Source: Caldicoprobacter algeriensis
Lineage (GTDB): Bacteria > Bacillota > Clostridia > Caldicoprobacterales > Caldicoprobacteraceae
NCBI RefSeq assembly: GCF_023838525.1
Contig: NZ_JAHUQD010000001.1
Coordinates: forward strand, 124,001 to 188,000
Reading direction: 5' to 3'
Length of the DNA stretch: 64,000 nt
Made by a program: the position numbers and the translations under genes. This document shows, one piece after another, positions 18,316 through 26,893 of this stretch. How positions within the stretch are numbered: position 1 is the stretch's first letter; each line of letters starts with the position of its first letter. The notes beneath the pieces were generated by a model. That model saw nothing but the letters and a program-made list of their open reading frames with translations. It had not been told where the DNA came from and ran no database searches.

Positions 18316-18344
18316 ATTGATAATGATTATCAATGTCATAATAT
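18316..18344 (+). promoter_or_regulatory. Second Fur box and possible promoter P2 of feo
   Basis: A perfect 7-1-7 dyad, TGATAATGATTATCA (18318-18332), lies about 30 bases after the expected P1 start. TTGATA (18317-18322) and TAATAT (18339-18344), 16 bp apart, could be a second promoter under the same box. Otherwise it is a downstream roadblock site. Confidence 0.7.
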
Positions 18345-18448
18345 TTACTGGCACCCATGTACAATGGTTATTTGTGATAAAAAATTTTAAAAACCAAATA
18401 AAAAATGCCTTTAAAATACCAATTATGCGTTTAGAAGGGAGAGCTAAC

Positions 18449-18703
18449 ATGACGCTGGATCAAGTAAATAAAGGACAAATTTTCCAAATAGTATCAATCC
18501 CAGATAAACACGTCAGTGCGCAAGCCATACGTTTAGGCATATACCAAGGTGCCAGGCTCACCTGCGTGTATAAATTCCCCGCCGGGCCGGTAATCATCCA
18601 AAACGGTATGCAGGAGATAGCTATAGGCAGGGGACTGGCCAAGAAGATAGAGGTACAACTGCTAGACAAGGGGGATGTGAAGCAATGCAGTGCCATAATA
18701 TGA
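18449..18703 (+). CDS. feoA: FeoA, ferrous iron transport accessory protein
   Basis: 84 residues from the ATG at 18449, which has a GAAGGGAGAG ribosome binding site. An upstream in-frame start at 18317 would translate the Fur box and is rejected. The protein is a small SH3-like FeoA domain: MTLDQVNKGQIFQIV, then the typical RLGIYQGARLTCVYKFPAGP and a final IAIGRGLAKKIEV. FeoA supports the FeoB Fe2+ channel at the cytoplasmic side. The last 19 bases overlap feoB, so the two are translationally coupled. Transcription is from Fur-controlled promoters at 18251-18344. Confidence 0.95.
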   Translation: MTLDQVNKGQIFQIVSIPDKHVSAQAIRLGIYQGARLTCVYKFPAGPVIIQNGMQEIAIGRGLAKKIEVQLLDKGDVKQCSAII

Positions 18704-20544
18704 CAGAAAAAATCGATATAAACAAAGAAGCAAAGAAGATCGTACTGGTTGGAAATCCTAACGTAGGAAAATCGGTGTTCTTCAACGCCCTCACAGGGTC
18801 ATACGTGGATGTATCCAACTTTCCTGGAACCACAGTAGACATAAGCTCGGGAAGATACAAGGACATGGTGGTAATGGATACGCCAGGCGTTTATGGGGTA
18901 TCCTCCTTTAACGACGAAGAGCGGGTTGCCAGGGATGTCATACTGTACGCCGACATCATCCTCAATGTGGTTGACGCTCTACATATAGAGCGTGACCTGT
19001 TTCTCACCCAGCAGATCATAGACATGGGCAAACCGGTGGTAGTGGCCCTCAACATGATAGATGATGTCAAGAAAAACGGCATAGAGATCGACGTTGACAA
19101 GCTATCCCGGGAGCTTGGGGTACCGGTAATTCCCACCATTGCCGTAAAAGGCGAAGGCATTGAGGAAGTAAAGGAGGCGCTTGGCCGCGCAAGGACCGGC
19201 AACAGGCTCCCTATAGTTGAGGAAAATCTGCACGCTGTTCGCCATATGGTCGACGAAGACTCTGAAGCCCTGCTGGTGCTGGAGGAGGACGAAAATATCA
19301 TTGCCCGCCACAACATAAGCGGAATTAAGGGGATGAGGGAGCAAATCTATCAAGCAAGGCGCGCAAGAGTTGATGAAATAGTCAAAAAGGTGGTACGCCA
19401 TACCAACCGCGGCGCTTCTTTCTCTGTGAAATTAGGAAGATGGATGTTATCCCCTTTGACAGGTATCCCGATTCTGCTGGTCGTGCTATGGCTTGTCTAT
19501 GAATTCGTGGGAGTATTCGTGGCACAGACGGTGGTTGGGTGGACCGAAGAAGTGATCATGGGCAAATATTATTATGAATTCATAATGAAGACGCTGGAAC
19601 CCTTACTGGGTACAGAGAGCCTTTTGGCCCAGCTGCTCATTGGTGAATTTGGCGTTCTCACCATGACGCCCATCTATGTATTCGGACTTCTGCTACCTCT
19701 TGTAGTAGGGTTTTACTTGGTGCTTTCCATCATGGAAGACTCTGGATACCTTCCCAGGGTAGCAGTACTTACCGACCGAAGCTTAAACTTGCTTGGATTG
19801 AACGGACGAGCCATCATACCCATAATACTGGGGTTCGGTTGCGTTACCATGGCCACCATCACGACGCGCATACTCGGTTCAAGGCGTGAAAGGTTCATAG
19901 CTACCATGCTTCTGGGCCTGGCCATTCCCTGCTCCGCTCAGCTGGGAGTAATAGCCGGATTGCTGGGGCCGTTGGGCATTAAGATGGCCGCTCTTTATGT
20001 ATCAGTAATATTTATAGTCTTCGCGCTCACAGGTACCCTTTTGAATAAGGTTGTTCCCGGAAAGTCCACCGACCTTATGATAGACCTTCCTCCGCTGCGC
20101 CTGCCGCGCATCGGAAACGTCCTTAAAAAGACATACGTCAAGTCCAAGGTCTTCATCACCGAGGCCGGTCCACTCTTTCTCCTTGGCGCCGTCATAATCA
20201 CTCTGCTGCAGTACACCGGAATTTTAGACCTGATAGCCAACGGGTTTGCGCCCATCACAGAAGGATTTTTAAAGCTTCCACGTGAAACGGCTGTCGCCTT
20301 CATCATGGGGATAATCAGAAGGGACTTTGGCGCCGCTGGCCTGAACGACATGGTATCAAGAGGCCTGCTGAATTCATCTCAGGTGGTGGTGGCGCTTATA
20401 GCCATAACCCTGTTTGTTCCCTGCATAGCCGCCATCATGGTGATTTTCAAAGAGAGAGACTGGAAGGAAGCCCTTCTGATATGGATGGGAAGCTTTGTAA
20501 TCTCATTTTTAACGGCAGGAATAGTAGCGCAGGTCATAATATGA
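18685..20544 (+). CDS. feoB: FeoB, ferrous iron transporter
   Basis: 619 residues. The N-terminal G domain carries G1 GNPNVGKS (23-30), the switch region FPGTTVD, G3 DTPGVYG and G4 NMID. A helical GDI-like spacer follows to about residue 235. Then comes the membrane part with two Gate repeats; the stretches DSGYLPRVAVLTDR and GFGCVTMATITTR, with the conserved cysteine of the pore, are present. It imports Fe2+ with GTP-dependent gating. It overlaps feoA and is followed by a hairpin and then a small cysteine-rich gene. Nothing essential is missing. Confidence 0.96.
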   Translation: MQCHNMTEKIDINKEAKKIVLVGNPNVGKSVFFNALTGSYVDVSNFPGTTVDISSGRYKDMVVMDTPGVYGVSSFNDEERVARDVILYADIILNVVDALHIERDLFLTQQIIDMGKPVVVALNMIDDVKKNGIEIDVDKLSRELGVPVIPTIAVKGEGIEEVKEALGRARTGNRLPIVEENLHAVRHMVDEDSEALLVLEEDENIIARHNISGIKGMREQIYQARRARVDEIVKKVVRHTNRGASFSVKLGRWMLSPLTGIPILLVVLWLVYEFVGVFVAQTVVGWTEEVIMGKYYYEFIMKTLEPLLGTESLLAQLLIGEFGVLTMTPIYVFGLLLPLVVGFYLVLSIMEDSGYLPRVAVLTDRSLNLLGLNGRAIIPIILGFGCVTMATITTRILGSRRERFIATMLLGLAIPCSAQLGVIAGLLGPLGIKMAALYVSVIFIVFALTGTLLNKVVPGKSTDLMIDLPPLRLPRIGNVLKKTYVKSKVFITEAGPLFLLGAVIITLLQYTGILDLIANGFAPITEGFLKLPRETAVAFIMGIIRRDFGAAGLNDMVSRGLLNSSQVVVALIAITLFVPCIAAIMVIFKERDWKEALLIWMGSFVISFLTAGIVAQVII

Positions 20545-20556
20545 TCTTGTTAGTGT

Positions 20557-20602
20557 AAAAAGGCTAATGTGCTACCCAAAACGAAATTCGCTTTGCCTTT
20601 TT
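20557..20602 (+). terminator. Hairpin after feoB, probable (partial) terminator
   Basis: Arms AAAAAGGC (20557-20564) and GCCTTTTT (20595-20602) enclose an inner CGAA / TTCG stem. The 3' arm ends in a T-run. It separates feoB from the cysteine-rich gene and may lower its expression. Confidence 0.55.
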
Positions 20603-20682
20603 ATACTTTTCATTAAGCTAAATTAATTTGTAATCGCAAATCAACAGTTAAACCAATTAAAAAACTTTGTGAGGTGTTAAAT

Positions 20683-20847
20683 ATGCATGTACAGTGTCCC
20701 ACCTGCAAGATGCTGGTTGATATAGAAAAATACCATCGATGCCCCAGATGCCACACCCTTGTCCTGCAGCTCTCGGGCTGCGCCGGTTGCAATGGCTGCT
20801 CGTTTAAAGGGCTGTGCCCTTCTAAAAAACAAGCCAAAGAAAAATAG
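20683..20847 (+). CDS. Small cysteine-rich protein downstream of feoB
   Basis: 54 residues from an ATG with GTGAGGTG upstream. Eight cysteines in the pattern CPTC (5, 8), CPRC (20, 23), CAGCNGC (33, 36, 39) and C45, with a lysine-rich tail. The first two pairs look like a zinc-ribbon; the second cluster resembles an iron-sulphur ligand set. There is no membrane segment, so it is not the known FeoB-associated Cys-rich membrane protein. Being 139 bases behind feoB and on the same strand suggests a role in iron handling, for example as a chaperone or sensor, which is inference. I know no named family for it. Confidence 0.7.
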   Translation: MHVQCPTCKMLVDIEKYHRCPRCHTLVLQLSGCAGCNGCSFKGLCPSKKQAKEK

Positions 20848-20905
20848 CGATCCGTTTCTTCATGACTCTTGCATGAAAAGCTAGAAAAAGTAAGGCTGGC
20901 ACGAT

Positions 20906-21592
20906 ATGAAACTGGACTATGATATGCATTATGGCACTTTTATATGCAGGCCCAACAGGTTTATCGCCCACGTAAATATATCAGGAGCAGAAGCGGTCTG
21001 CCACGTCCCCAATACCGGACGGCTCAAAGAGCTACTGTACCCTGGTGCAGAGGTGGCCGTTTCTTACCACGCTTCATCCAACCGGAAAACCAAATATGAA
21101 TTACGGATGGTAAAAAAGAAGGGAAGCTGGGTGTCCATAGATTCCCAGCTTCCCAATGCCCTGGCCGTTGAGGCTATATCAGCCGGAACCATCAGCGAGC
21201 TGAAAGGCTACAGCGCCATAAACAGAGAAATAATCTACAACAGCAGCCGTTTTGACCTGCAGCTTATCGGAAAGGACATTTGCTTTGTTGAAGTAAAAGG
21301 GGTCACTTTAGAATTAGACGGCTGGAGCTACTTCCCCGACGCCCCTACACAGAGGGGCCGCAAACACATCGACGAGTTGATATGCGCAGCACAAAGCGGC
21401 CATCGCGCGGTTTTGCTTTTTGTGGTTCAGATAGAATATGCAAAAGGCTTTAGCCCCAATGCCCTTATGGACCCCGCATTTGCACAAAAAGTCAGAGAAG
21501 CCGCTCAAGCGGGCGTAGAAGTTCTCGCCTATCGGTGTTCGGTATCGCCATATGAAGTAAAAATCACAGAAAAAATACCTGTCAAAATATGA
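20906..21592 (+). CDS. sfsA: SfsA family protein
   Basis: 228 residues, the family's normal length. An N-terminal OB-like part (GTFICRPNRFIAHV, CHVPNTGRLKELLYPGAEV) is followed by the nuclease-like C-terminal domain with FVEVKGVTLE..W.YFPDAPTQRG and the histidine-containing KHIDEL. SfsA was named for stimulating maltose use in E. coli and binds DNA, but its biochemical role is not settled. The acidic and lysine residues of the PD-(D/E)XK-like core are present. It stands 58 bases after the cysteine-rich gene and faces the esterase gene, whose end is only 32 bases away. Confidence 0.93.
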   Translation: MKLDYDMHYGTFICRPNRFIAHVNISGAEAVCHVPNTGRLKELLYPGAEVAVSYHASSNRKTKYELRMVKKKGSWVSIDSQLPNALAVEAISAGTISELKGYSAINREIIYNSSRFDLQLIGKDICFVEVKGVTLELDGWSYFPDAPTQRGRKHIDELICAAQSGHRAVLLFVVQIEYAKGFSPNALMDPAFAQKVREAAQAGVEVLAYRCSVSPYEVKITEKIPVKI

Positions 21593-21624
21593 AGGAAGTA
21601 AAAGCTCCGAAATACTCCAACATC

Positions 21625-22650
21625 TCACAGCCACTTGACAAACCAGTCATATGCTTTTCTCCCTGATATCTGATGCTGGCCTTCAAAGAAGTCCTTATCC
21701 AGTCTCTCCCGCGCTCCCAAAATTTCATATATTCTCTCCAATTTAGAGAAAGCCTTTTCAGCAGCTCCTATGGGAAATATAGGGTCCAGAGTACCTGACT
21801 CGATAAGCAGAGGCCTTGGAGCGATGAGACCAATTATATCGGGCATTTCGGCATATTGGATTATTCCGGGTATAAAATTGTCTATACAATGGTATATGGA
21901 CATTACGCTGTCCTTAAATGTATTTGCATAGCCGCTGATGACCGCAACCTTGATCCTCTCATCTATGGCGCTTGTGAAGGCGCACACCAATCCTCCCCCC
22001 GAGATGCCCATGCAGCCCACTCTGTCAGTATCGATTTCGCTGCGGGTTAAGAGGTAGTCTATGGTACGCATGACCTCATACACTCGTATCCCAGCCATTG
22101 TCTTACCCATCATCAACAAATTGGTCGATATCTTGTAGCAAGAACTTTCACCCTTATGCGCTTTACGCGCGTCCTCCTCAAGCGTCCTGTCACCAAACCC
22201 AAGCAGTTCGGGCGCTATGACTAAAAATCCCCTCTTTACCAGCTCCACAGCAAAATTCTTTTGATATCCAGCATCGCCGGTCTTTTCACTGCCATCGAAA
22301 TTGAGCCCCACCACATCCTTACTTCCGTACCCATGGCCATGGCATGCTACAACAGCCGGCAGCCTTCCGGCTACATTTTTGGGGATCAATACATACGCCA
22401 ACATCTCTAAATCTTCCATAGTGGTAAATGCCACCCGCTGTCTTATATAGCCATCAAGCTCTTTTTGTTCCACAATTCGAGGATTTAAGTCCACTTTTTC
22501 CTCCGGAAATTCGCCCAGGCATTCCACAAACACCTTCTTTAAATTATTACGCCATATCTCCCACTCAGATATGGTTTTAGCATTAAAGCTGTATTTGGGC
22601 CTGATAGAGCTGTACAACCGTTCCAGAAATTTATCAGGTCTCAACGCCAT
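21625..22650 (-). CDS. Alpha/beta hydrolase, acetyl-xylan-esterase or dienelactone-hydrolase like
   Basis: 341 residues. The fold starts after an N-terminal cap of about 90 residues. The oxyanion strand PAVVACHGHGYGSKD, the nucleophile elbow GCMGISGGG (Ser at the centre of GISGG), the acid in SGTLDPIFP and the histidine in FFEGQHQIS form a complete catalytic triad. No signal peptide, so a cytoplasmic esterase. The family (PF12715-like) includes bacterial deacetylases of oligosaccharides. No sugar genes are adjacent, so the substrate is open. It lies just downstream of the ABC exporter genes on the same strand, with a 33-base gap and its own AGGAGG-like site. Confidence 0.85.
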   Translation of the reverse strand: MALRPDKFLERLYSSIRPKYSFNAKTISEWEIWRNNLKKVFVECLGEFPEEKVDLNPRIVEQKELDGYIRQRVAFTTMEDLEMLAYVLIPKNVAGRLPAVVACHGHGYGSKDVVGLNFDGSEKTGDAGYQKNFAVELVKRGFLVIAPELLGFGDRTLEEDARKAHKGESSCYKISTNLLMMGKTMAGIRVYEVMRTIDYLLTRSEIDTDRVGCMGISGGGLVCAFTSAIDERIKVAVISGYANTFKDSVMSIYHCIDNFIPGIIQYAEMPDIIGLIAPRPLLIESGTLDPIFPIGAAEKAFSKLERIYEILGARERLDKDFFEGQHQISGRKAYDWFVKWL

Positions 22651-22683
22651 ATTCTAACCTCCTTTCAGTCACCATAAATACGT

Positions 22684-24297
22684 CTAGTTATCTCTCAATT
22701 CTAGCCGGTCAAACGCTAAATTAGCAAAGGCTAAAAATGCAGCTGATTCCAGAAACATCATAACTGCTGCCGCCAAAACCCCTATCCCCATGCTATCTGT
22801 TGCCATTCCTAGAGGTACCGCCACCGCTCCTGCTGGTAGAAGTATCACAATAAACCCTAGCCACTTCACCACAGGCATAATTGATATAAGGTCTGTTTTA
22901 GAAGGCAAAACAAGTTGTAACAATAAAGAAGAATAATTCTGCAGAGTTGCAACGCCCATTATAAACAGAATTGAAGCAATGATGTTTAACATGCCCGGTT
23001 TTATAAAAATTGAAAGAGGTACAATCATTGCAACAGCTCCTATAAATGTTTTTAATATAGTCACCGTACTGACTGCTACCAATTTTTTAATTCCATCACC
23101 CGGTATTATATATATGTACATCCTTTTAAGCTCCGAAACCACAGCCGAAATTGTACTCGTCCCCAGCCAGACCCCGTAGGCATACATGAAGGCACCAACA
23201 AATATCAAATCCTTATCATTTTTTGGAAGAAAATATCCTGCTATAATCGAAATCACGATTATTACAAGGTTATAGTAGTTAAATATCAGAGACCCTGCAC
23301 TCCTTCTGGCCTCCACCAGTTTAGCCCATAAAAAAGCCCAGGGCCCTTTGAGTTCAAGTTTTACCTCTACCCTTCTTACCTTCTTTTTTTTCTTTGCCGA
23401 GCTTTTTTCTGCTTCATAATAATTTCCCTTCTTTGCCTTCTCCCTTATACGCTTCAATATTTCATTGTAACCTACAACCTCTTCATAATAGTCGGTCGCA
23501 AAATACAAACCTGCTGCAACCATGAATACTATGTTGGCCATTTGATACATAATAAAAGGGATATTGTTTGCTGTATCAGGTGAAAAATATAAAAATATAA
23601 GATGTCTAGAAGGCCCAATAACCGGAAGGTAATTCCAACCATCCAGCATAAGAAAATCGATTAACCCGCGCAGGCTTTGCTGTTTATAAACATGGTATAC
23701 CGCTAATCCCACGGTTAAGACCAACAGTATGCCCAAACATCGCCTGATAAATTTTTCTGCGCCAAATTTCATTGTTATTGAATAAATTAAGAATTCCAGA
23801 GGAACCAAGCTCAATGAGAAGGTAAAGATGCCTATGTATGCAAAAACCAAATTTTTTGCGTAGCTTTCTATTCCTAACACTATGCTCAGGTATGGTAGAT
23901 ATATCACCAAAAGCACAGCATAACCGATATTTTTGAATGCAACCCTCAACATATGCCACAAAAATATCTTTCTCTCGCCTATGGGAGAAGACAGTAGGAA
24001 GGCAACATCACCCTCTCCCAGAATAATGCTCGGATGCTTTATAGAGCTGTATAAAGATATGACAAGCCCCAACAGTAAAAACACCATTATACAAACAAGT
24101 AGATATATGGTTTTTGTTGGATATACTACTTCTCCCGCCGTTTTGCCTCTTGTTAGTAAAACAGGAATAAGCCAGAATATATACCATATAAACTGTGAAA
24201 GATATAAAAATATCCTGCTGGGCTTTTTAATTATACCCTTTATAAAATTCTTCGCCCTTAAAACATCCAGCCAGAATAAAGCTCTTATCTCCCTCAT
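22684..24297 (-). CDS. ABC exporter permease (large ABC-2-like)
   Basis: 537 residues with about twelve hydrophobic segments in two groups, separated by a lysine-rich cytoplasmic loop (residues about 285-330, with the run KKKKKVRR). The pattern, including LGEGDVAFLLSSPIGERKIFLWHMLR in the first group, is that of the putative ABC exporter family PF16962. It starts inside the stop of the ATPase gene (ATGA overlap), so the two subunits are made together. Substrate unknown. The product is longer than ordinary six-helix ABC-2 permeases and may act as a fused dimer. Confidence 0.85.
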   Translation of the reverse strand: MREIRALFWLDVLRAKNFIKGIIKKPSRIFLYLSQFIWYIFWLIPVLLTRGKTAGEVVYPTKTIYLLVCIMVFLLLGLVISLYSSIKHPSIILGEGDVAFLLSSPIGERKIFLWHMLRVAFKNIGYAVLLVIYLPYLSIVLGIESYAKNLVFAYIGIFTFSLSLVPLEFLIYSITMKFGAEKFIRRCLGILLVLTVGLAVYHVYKQQSLRGLIDFLMLDGWNYLPVIGPSRHLIFLYFSPDTANNIPFIMYQMANIVFMVAAGLYFATDYYEEVVGYNEILKRIREKAKKGNYYEAEKSSAKKKKKVRRVEVKLELKGPWAFLWAKLVEARRSAGSLIFNYYNLVIIVISIIAGYFLPKNDKDLIFVGAFMYAYGVWLGTSTISAVVSELKRMYIYIIPGDGIKKLVAVSTVTILKTFIGAVAMIVPLSIFIKPGMLNIIASILFIMGVATLQNYSSLLLQLVLPSKTDLISIMPVVKWLGFIVILLPAGAVAVPLGMATDSMGIGVLAAAVMMFLESAAFLAFANLAFDRLELRDN

Positions 24298-25007
24298 TTT
24301 GTTACCTCCAAAAACAGGTCTTCCAACGTTCCCCCCGGACCAGCCTTTTCCATAATCTCACCAATGGTACCTTGATAAATCAATTTCCCCGCCTTTAAAA
24401 TAAGCACTCTATCGGCTAGATTCTGCACCGAATCCAGCATGTGCGTACTCAAAAGAACAGCCTTGCCCTCGTCCCTAAGCCGCCGTATAGTATCTTTCAA
24501 TTCCCTCATGGCCTTGGGATCAAGGCCTATAAATGGTTCATCAAACAACATCAACTCGGGATGGTGCAAAAGGCTACAGATCACCATCAATTTTTGCTGC
24601 ATACCCTTTGACAAACTTGCTCCCAATTCATCTTTTTTGTCCAGAAGGTCGTATGCTTCCATGTATTTTAGCGCTTCACTTTCCCAATTATGTAGATTAT
24701 AGGCCAATGCAATAAACTTCATATGTTCCCATACCGTAAGGATTGGATAAATATCGGGTGTTTCCGGAATATACGCAATTCTCATGCGAGCCTGTACATC
24801 TCTGTGGTCATAACCGCATACCCTTATCTCACCTTCAGTTTTTCTTAAAAGGCCCATTATGGTTTTAAGCGTGGTACTTTTCCCGGCACCATTAGGCCCT
24901 ATCAATCCCACTACTTCTCCTGGATACAGCTCAAACGAGATTCCATCCACCGCTTTTACTTTGCTGTAATATTTCCTAAGGCCCTTTACAGATAGCAAAT
25001 GTTCCAT
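24294..25007 (-). CDS. ABC exporter ATP-binding protein
   Basis: About 237 residues. Walker A GPNGAGKST, Q-loop in AYIPETPDIYPILT, signature SLSKGMQQKL, Walker B LMLFDEPFIGLDP and H-loop LLSTHML are all intact. The ATG at 25007 is chosen because GAGGGTGA lies six bases before it; a GTG at 25016 would overlap that site. It pairs with the permease that overlaps its 3' end by four bases. The gene's upstream region was invaded by an IS200/IS605 element whose end lies only some 50 bases away, so its promoter may be partly or wholly in the element. Confidence 0.93.
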   Translation of the reverse strand: MEHLLSVKGLRKYYSKVKAVDGISFELYPGEVVGLIGPNGAGKSTTLKTIMGLLRKTEGEIRVCGYDHRDVQARMRIAYIPETPDIYPILTVWEHMKFIALAYNLHNWESEALKYMEAYDLLDKKDELGASLSKGMQQKLMVICSLLHHPELMLFDEPFIGLDPKAMRELKDTIRRLRDEGKAVLLSTHMLDSVQNLADRVLILKAGKLIYQGTIGEIMEKAGPGGTLEDLFLEVTK

Positions 25008-25058
25008 AAAATTCACCCTCTTTTTACATATCTACTCCATAGTCAGATTTTGACTTCT

Positions 25059-25160
25059 CCCCGCCCTGGAAGGGGCGAGGATTCTTGACAGCTCCGAATT
25101 TCAGGCCGTCTTCCCTACTGGGTGGATATTCCACTCAATAGGGCAACACAGGTGTGGTGT
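25059..25160 (-). ncRNA. Expected 3' guide RNA (omega RNA) region of the element
   Basis: In IS605 elements the tnpB 3' end and the right end are transcribed as a guide RNA whose guide is the sequence just outside the element. This interval holds the last tnpB codons and the right-end hairpin. It is assigned from family knowledge and position; the RNA boundaries cannot be read from sequence alone. Confidence 0.4.
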
Positions 25161-26333
25161 GTACCTCACACCTGTGGGGCAAGCCAATAGCCCTACTACC
25201 AGGCTTAAAGAGCCTGTATACTTTCTGTATATGTTTATCGCTCCCACTCCATCCCTGTGATATCTAAAACCACAGCTTTTGCATTCATAGTTCCTGTTTT
25301 CTGGCTTGTTTTTGCTACCACACACAGGACAACTCTGTGATGTCCCATTTTCTTTTATAAATTTGACTTCTATCCCCACAAACTCGGCTTTCTCTTCTAT
25401 CCTTCTTGCTACTCTTCTAAACATCCATTGATGGATTTTTTGATTTGGTACTTTCCCATGTCTTGCCCCATTCCTTATACCCTTCAAATCACCTAATACA
25501 ATTGTCCCTATACCATTTTTAATACAATACCCTACCAAATAAGATGTGTATTTTTCCAACACATCTCTAATTTGATTGTTAACTCTTTTCAATACTTCCC
25601 TCTTTGCTCTCAAAAGCTCTTTGAATTTTTTTGAATCTTTCTGACACTTAGATAGTTTTTGCTGAAATTCTGCAAGTTTTTTATTGCGGTATCTTATCTT
25701 TGAGTTCAGAATACCACCATTATAGATTAAAACTTTTCTGCCATCAAAACAAACCATCGGATGTATTACTCCAAGATCTATTGCCATGACTCCTGCGGTA
25801 TTCTCAATTTTTCCTTCTTCTACTTCAACCACAATGTGAAGATAATATTTCTTCTTGTCTTGATGGAAAATCAGCTCTGCATACTTGGGAGCACCTTTTA
25901 AACAACACCCTTTTATAACCATTGGTGCTTGTTCCTTCCCATTTGACAAAATCAAGTCTCCATCTTTAAAATGAATTGCGCTTTTCTTAAAAACCACTTT
26001 ATTATACTTCTTGTTCCTGAATGGTGGCCTTATCTTGGATGTATCTTGGCCTTTCTCCTTTGCCTTTTGTAATTTTTTCAGGTATGCCTGATATGCAGTC
26101 CAAAACTGCTGGTATGCTGCCTGTTTGCTTTGACTGTGAAGTTTAAAACTCTTTTGATGCAGCCACCATTCCATATACCGGTCAAATGTCTTTCTCGAAA
26201 CATGTATCCCTTTTGTTTGTATTCTTTTAAAAAAATTTACTGCTTTAGAGTAGATTTTACCAGATACCATTGAAATTTCTCTCGCTAAATCTTGATATTC
26301 TTCTGGAACTGACAAAATATATGTCCTATCCAT
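25101..26333 (-). CDS. tnpB: TnpB, RNA-guided nuclease of the IS200/IS605 element
   Basis: 410 residues, normal size. The RuvC-I aspartate is in GVMAIDLGVIHP (D186). The zinc finger is CPVC (335-338) and CKSC (351-354). The RuvC-III aspartate is in YHRDGVGAINI (D361). At the usual RuvC-II position the sequence is IVLGDLKGIRNG, so a glycine (G281) stands where most TnpB proteins have the catalytic glutamate. Some TnpB lineages are known with a relocated glutamate, so activity is not excluded (E313, E314 and E317 follow). The C-terminus continues about 40 residues past RuvC-III with extra cysteines. It overlaps tnpA by eight bases. Confidence 0.93.
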   Translation of the reverse strand: MDRTYILSVPEEYQDLAREISMVSGKIYSKAVNFFKRIQTKGIHVSRKTFDRYMEWWLHQKSFKLHSQSKQAAYQQFWTAYQAYLKKLQKAKEKGQDTSKIRPPFRNKKYNKVVFKKSAIHFKDGDLILSNGKEQAPMVIKGCCLKGAPKYAELIFHQDKKKYYLHIVVEVEEGKIENTAGVMAIDLGVIHPMVCFDGRKVLIYNGGILNSKIRYRNKKLAEFQQKLSKCQKDSKKFKELLRAKREVLKRVNNQIRDVLEKYTSYLVGYCIKNGIGTIVLGDLKGIRNGARHGKVPNQKIHQWMFRRVARRIEEKAEFVGIEVKFIKENGTSQSCPVCGSKNKPENRNYECKSCGFRYHRDGVGAINIYRKYTGSLSLVVGLLACPTGVRYTPHLCCPIEWNIHPVGKTA

Positions 26334-26736
26334 CCTTTTCTACCTTCTTCCATTGGCTCTCTATATACTTCTTGATGGTTTCGGCAGATACATTACCTGC
26401 AGTTGCCACAAAGTACGCTCTTGTCCAGACAGAATCTCTTTGTTTGTACTGGGGAAACTTTTGTCCTATCTTCCTGCCAGTAGCGCCCTTTATAACATTA
26501 ATAAGTTCGCTTGGAGAATACCTTGGAAGTGCAGAAATAAATAGATGAATATGATCAGGCATTATTTCAAGTGCTAAAATATCAAACTTGTATGTCTTGG
26601 ATAGTTCCCTGATTGTTTCTTCAACTGTATTTTTTACCTCAGGGTCTTTTAAAAAGTCTTTTCTGTACTTTGGTATCCAAACAAAGTGGTAGTTGATTAG
26701 GAATTTAGCATGTCGTGTGGATTTGTAGGTATTCAT
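26326..26736 (-). CDS. tnpA: TnpA, Y1 (HUH) transposase of the IS200/IS605 element
   Basis: 136 residues, normal length. The HUH motif is PDHIHLFI (H62, H64) and the catalytic tyrosine is Y124 in TIKKYIESQ. NYHFVWIPKYR is the typical N-terminal signature. All residues for single-strand cut-and-paste are present, so the element may still move. tnpB overlaps its 3' end. Confidence 0.96.
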   Translation of the reverse strand: MNTYKSTRHAKFLINYHFVWIPKYRKDFLKDPEVKNTVEETIRELSKTYKFDILALEIMPDHIHLFISALPRYSPSELINVIKGATGRKIGQKFPQYKQRDSVWTRAYFVATAGNVSAETIKKYIESQWKKVEKDG

Positions 26737-26893
26737 TCTAAACCAACCTTCTTAATTCCAAGATTTGGTTTAATTATATCATACTTGGTTCTCAGTTTCA
26801 ACCCTTGCATTCATCCCCGCCCTACAAGGACGAGGCTTTCTGCAGAATTCTTGTAAACTATTCTACCAATATTTTTCAAATCAAACCAAAAAT

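Larger units (their letters stand above)
25040..26860 (-). mobile_element. IS200/IS605-type insertion sequence (TnpA + TnpB)
   Basis: A complete element of about 1.8 kb. Both flanks carry the same imperfect hairpin on the same strand: CCCCGCCCTGGAAGGGGCG at 25060-25077 (right end) and CCCCGCCCTACAAGGACG at 26815-26832 (left end). Such subterminal, non-inverted hairpins are recognised by the Y1 transposase; there are no terminal inverted repeats or target duplications, as expected. The exact cleavage bases are not resolved. It sits between the ABC exporter operon and ackA. Confidence 0.85.

Noticed and set aside
18317-18448. N-terminal extension of FeoA from the start at 18317
   Set aside because: It would translate the Fur box and promoter elements; the ATG at 18449 has the ribosome site and gives the normal FeoA length.
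26326-26548. Plus-strand frames over the IS200/IS605 genes
   Set aside because: They are mirrors of tnpA and tnpB, whose motifs are complete on the minus strand.
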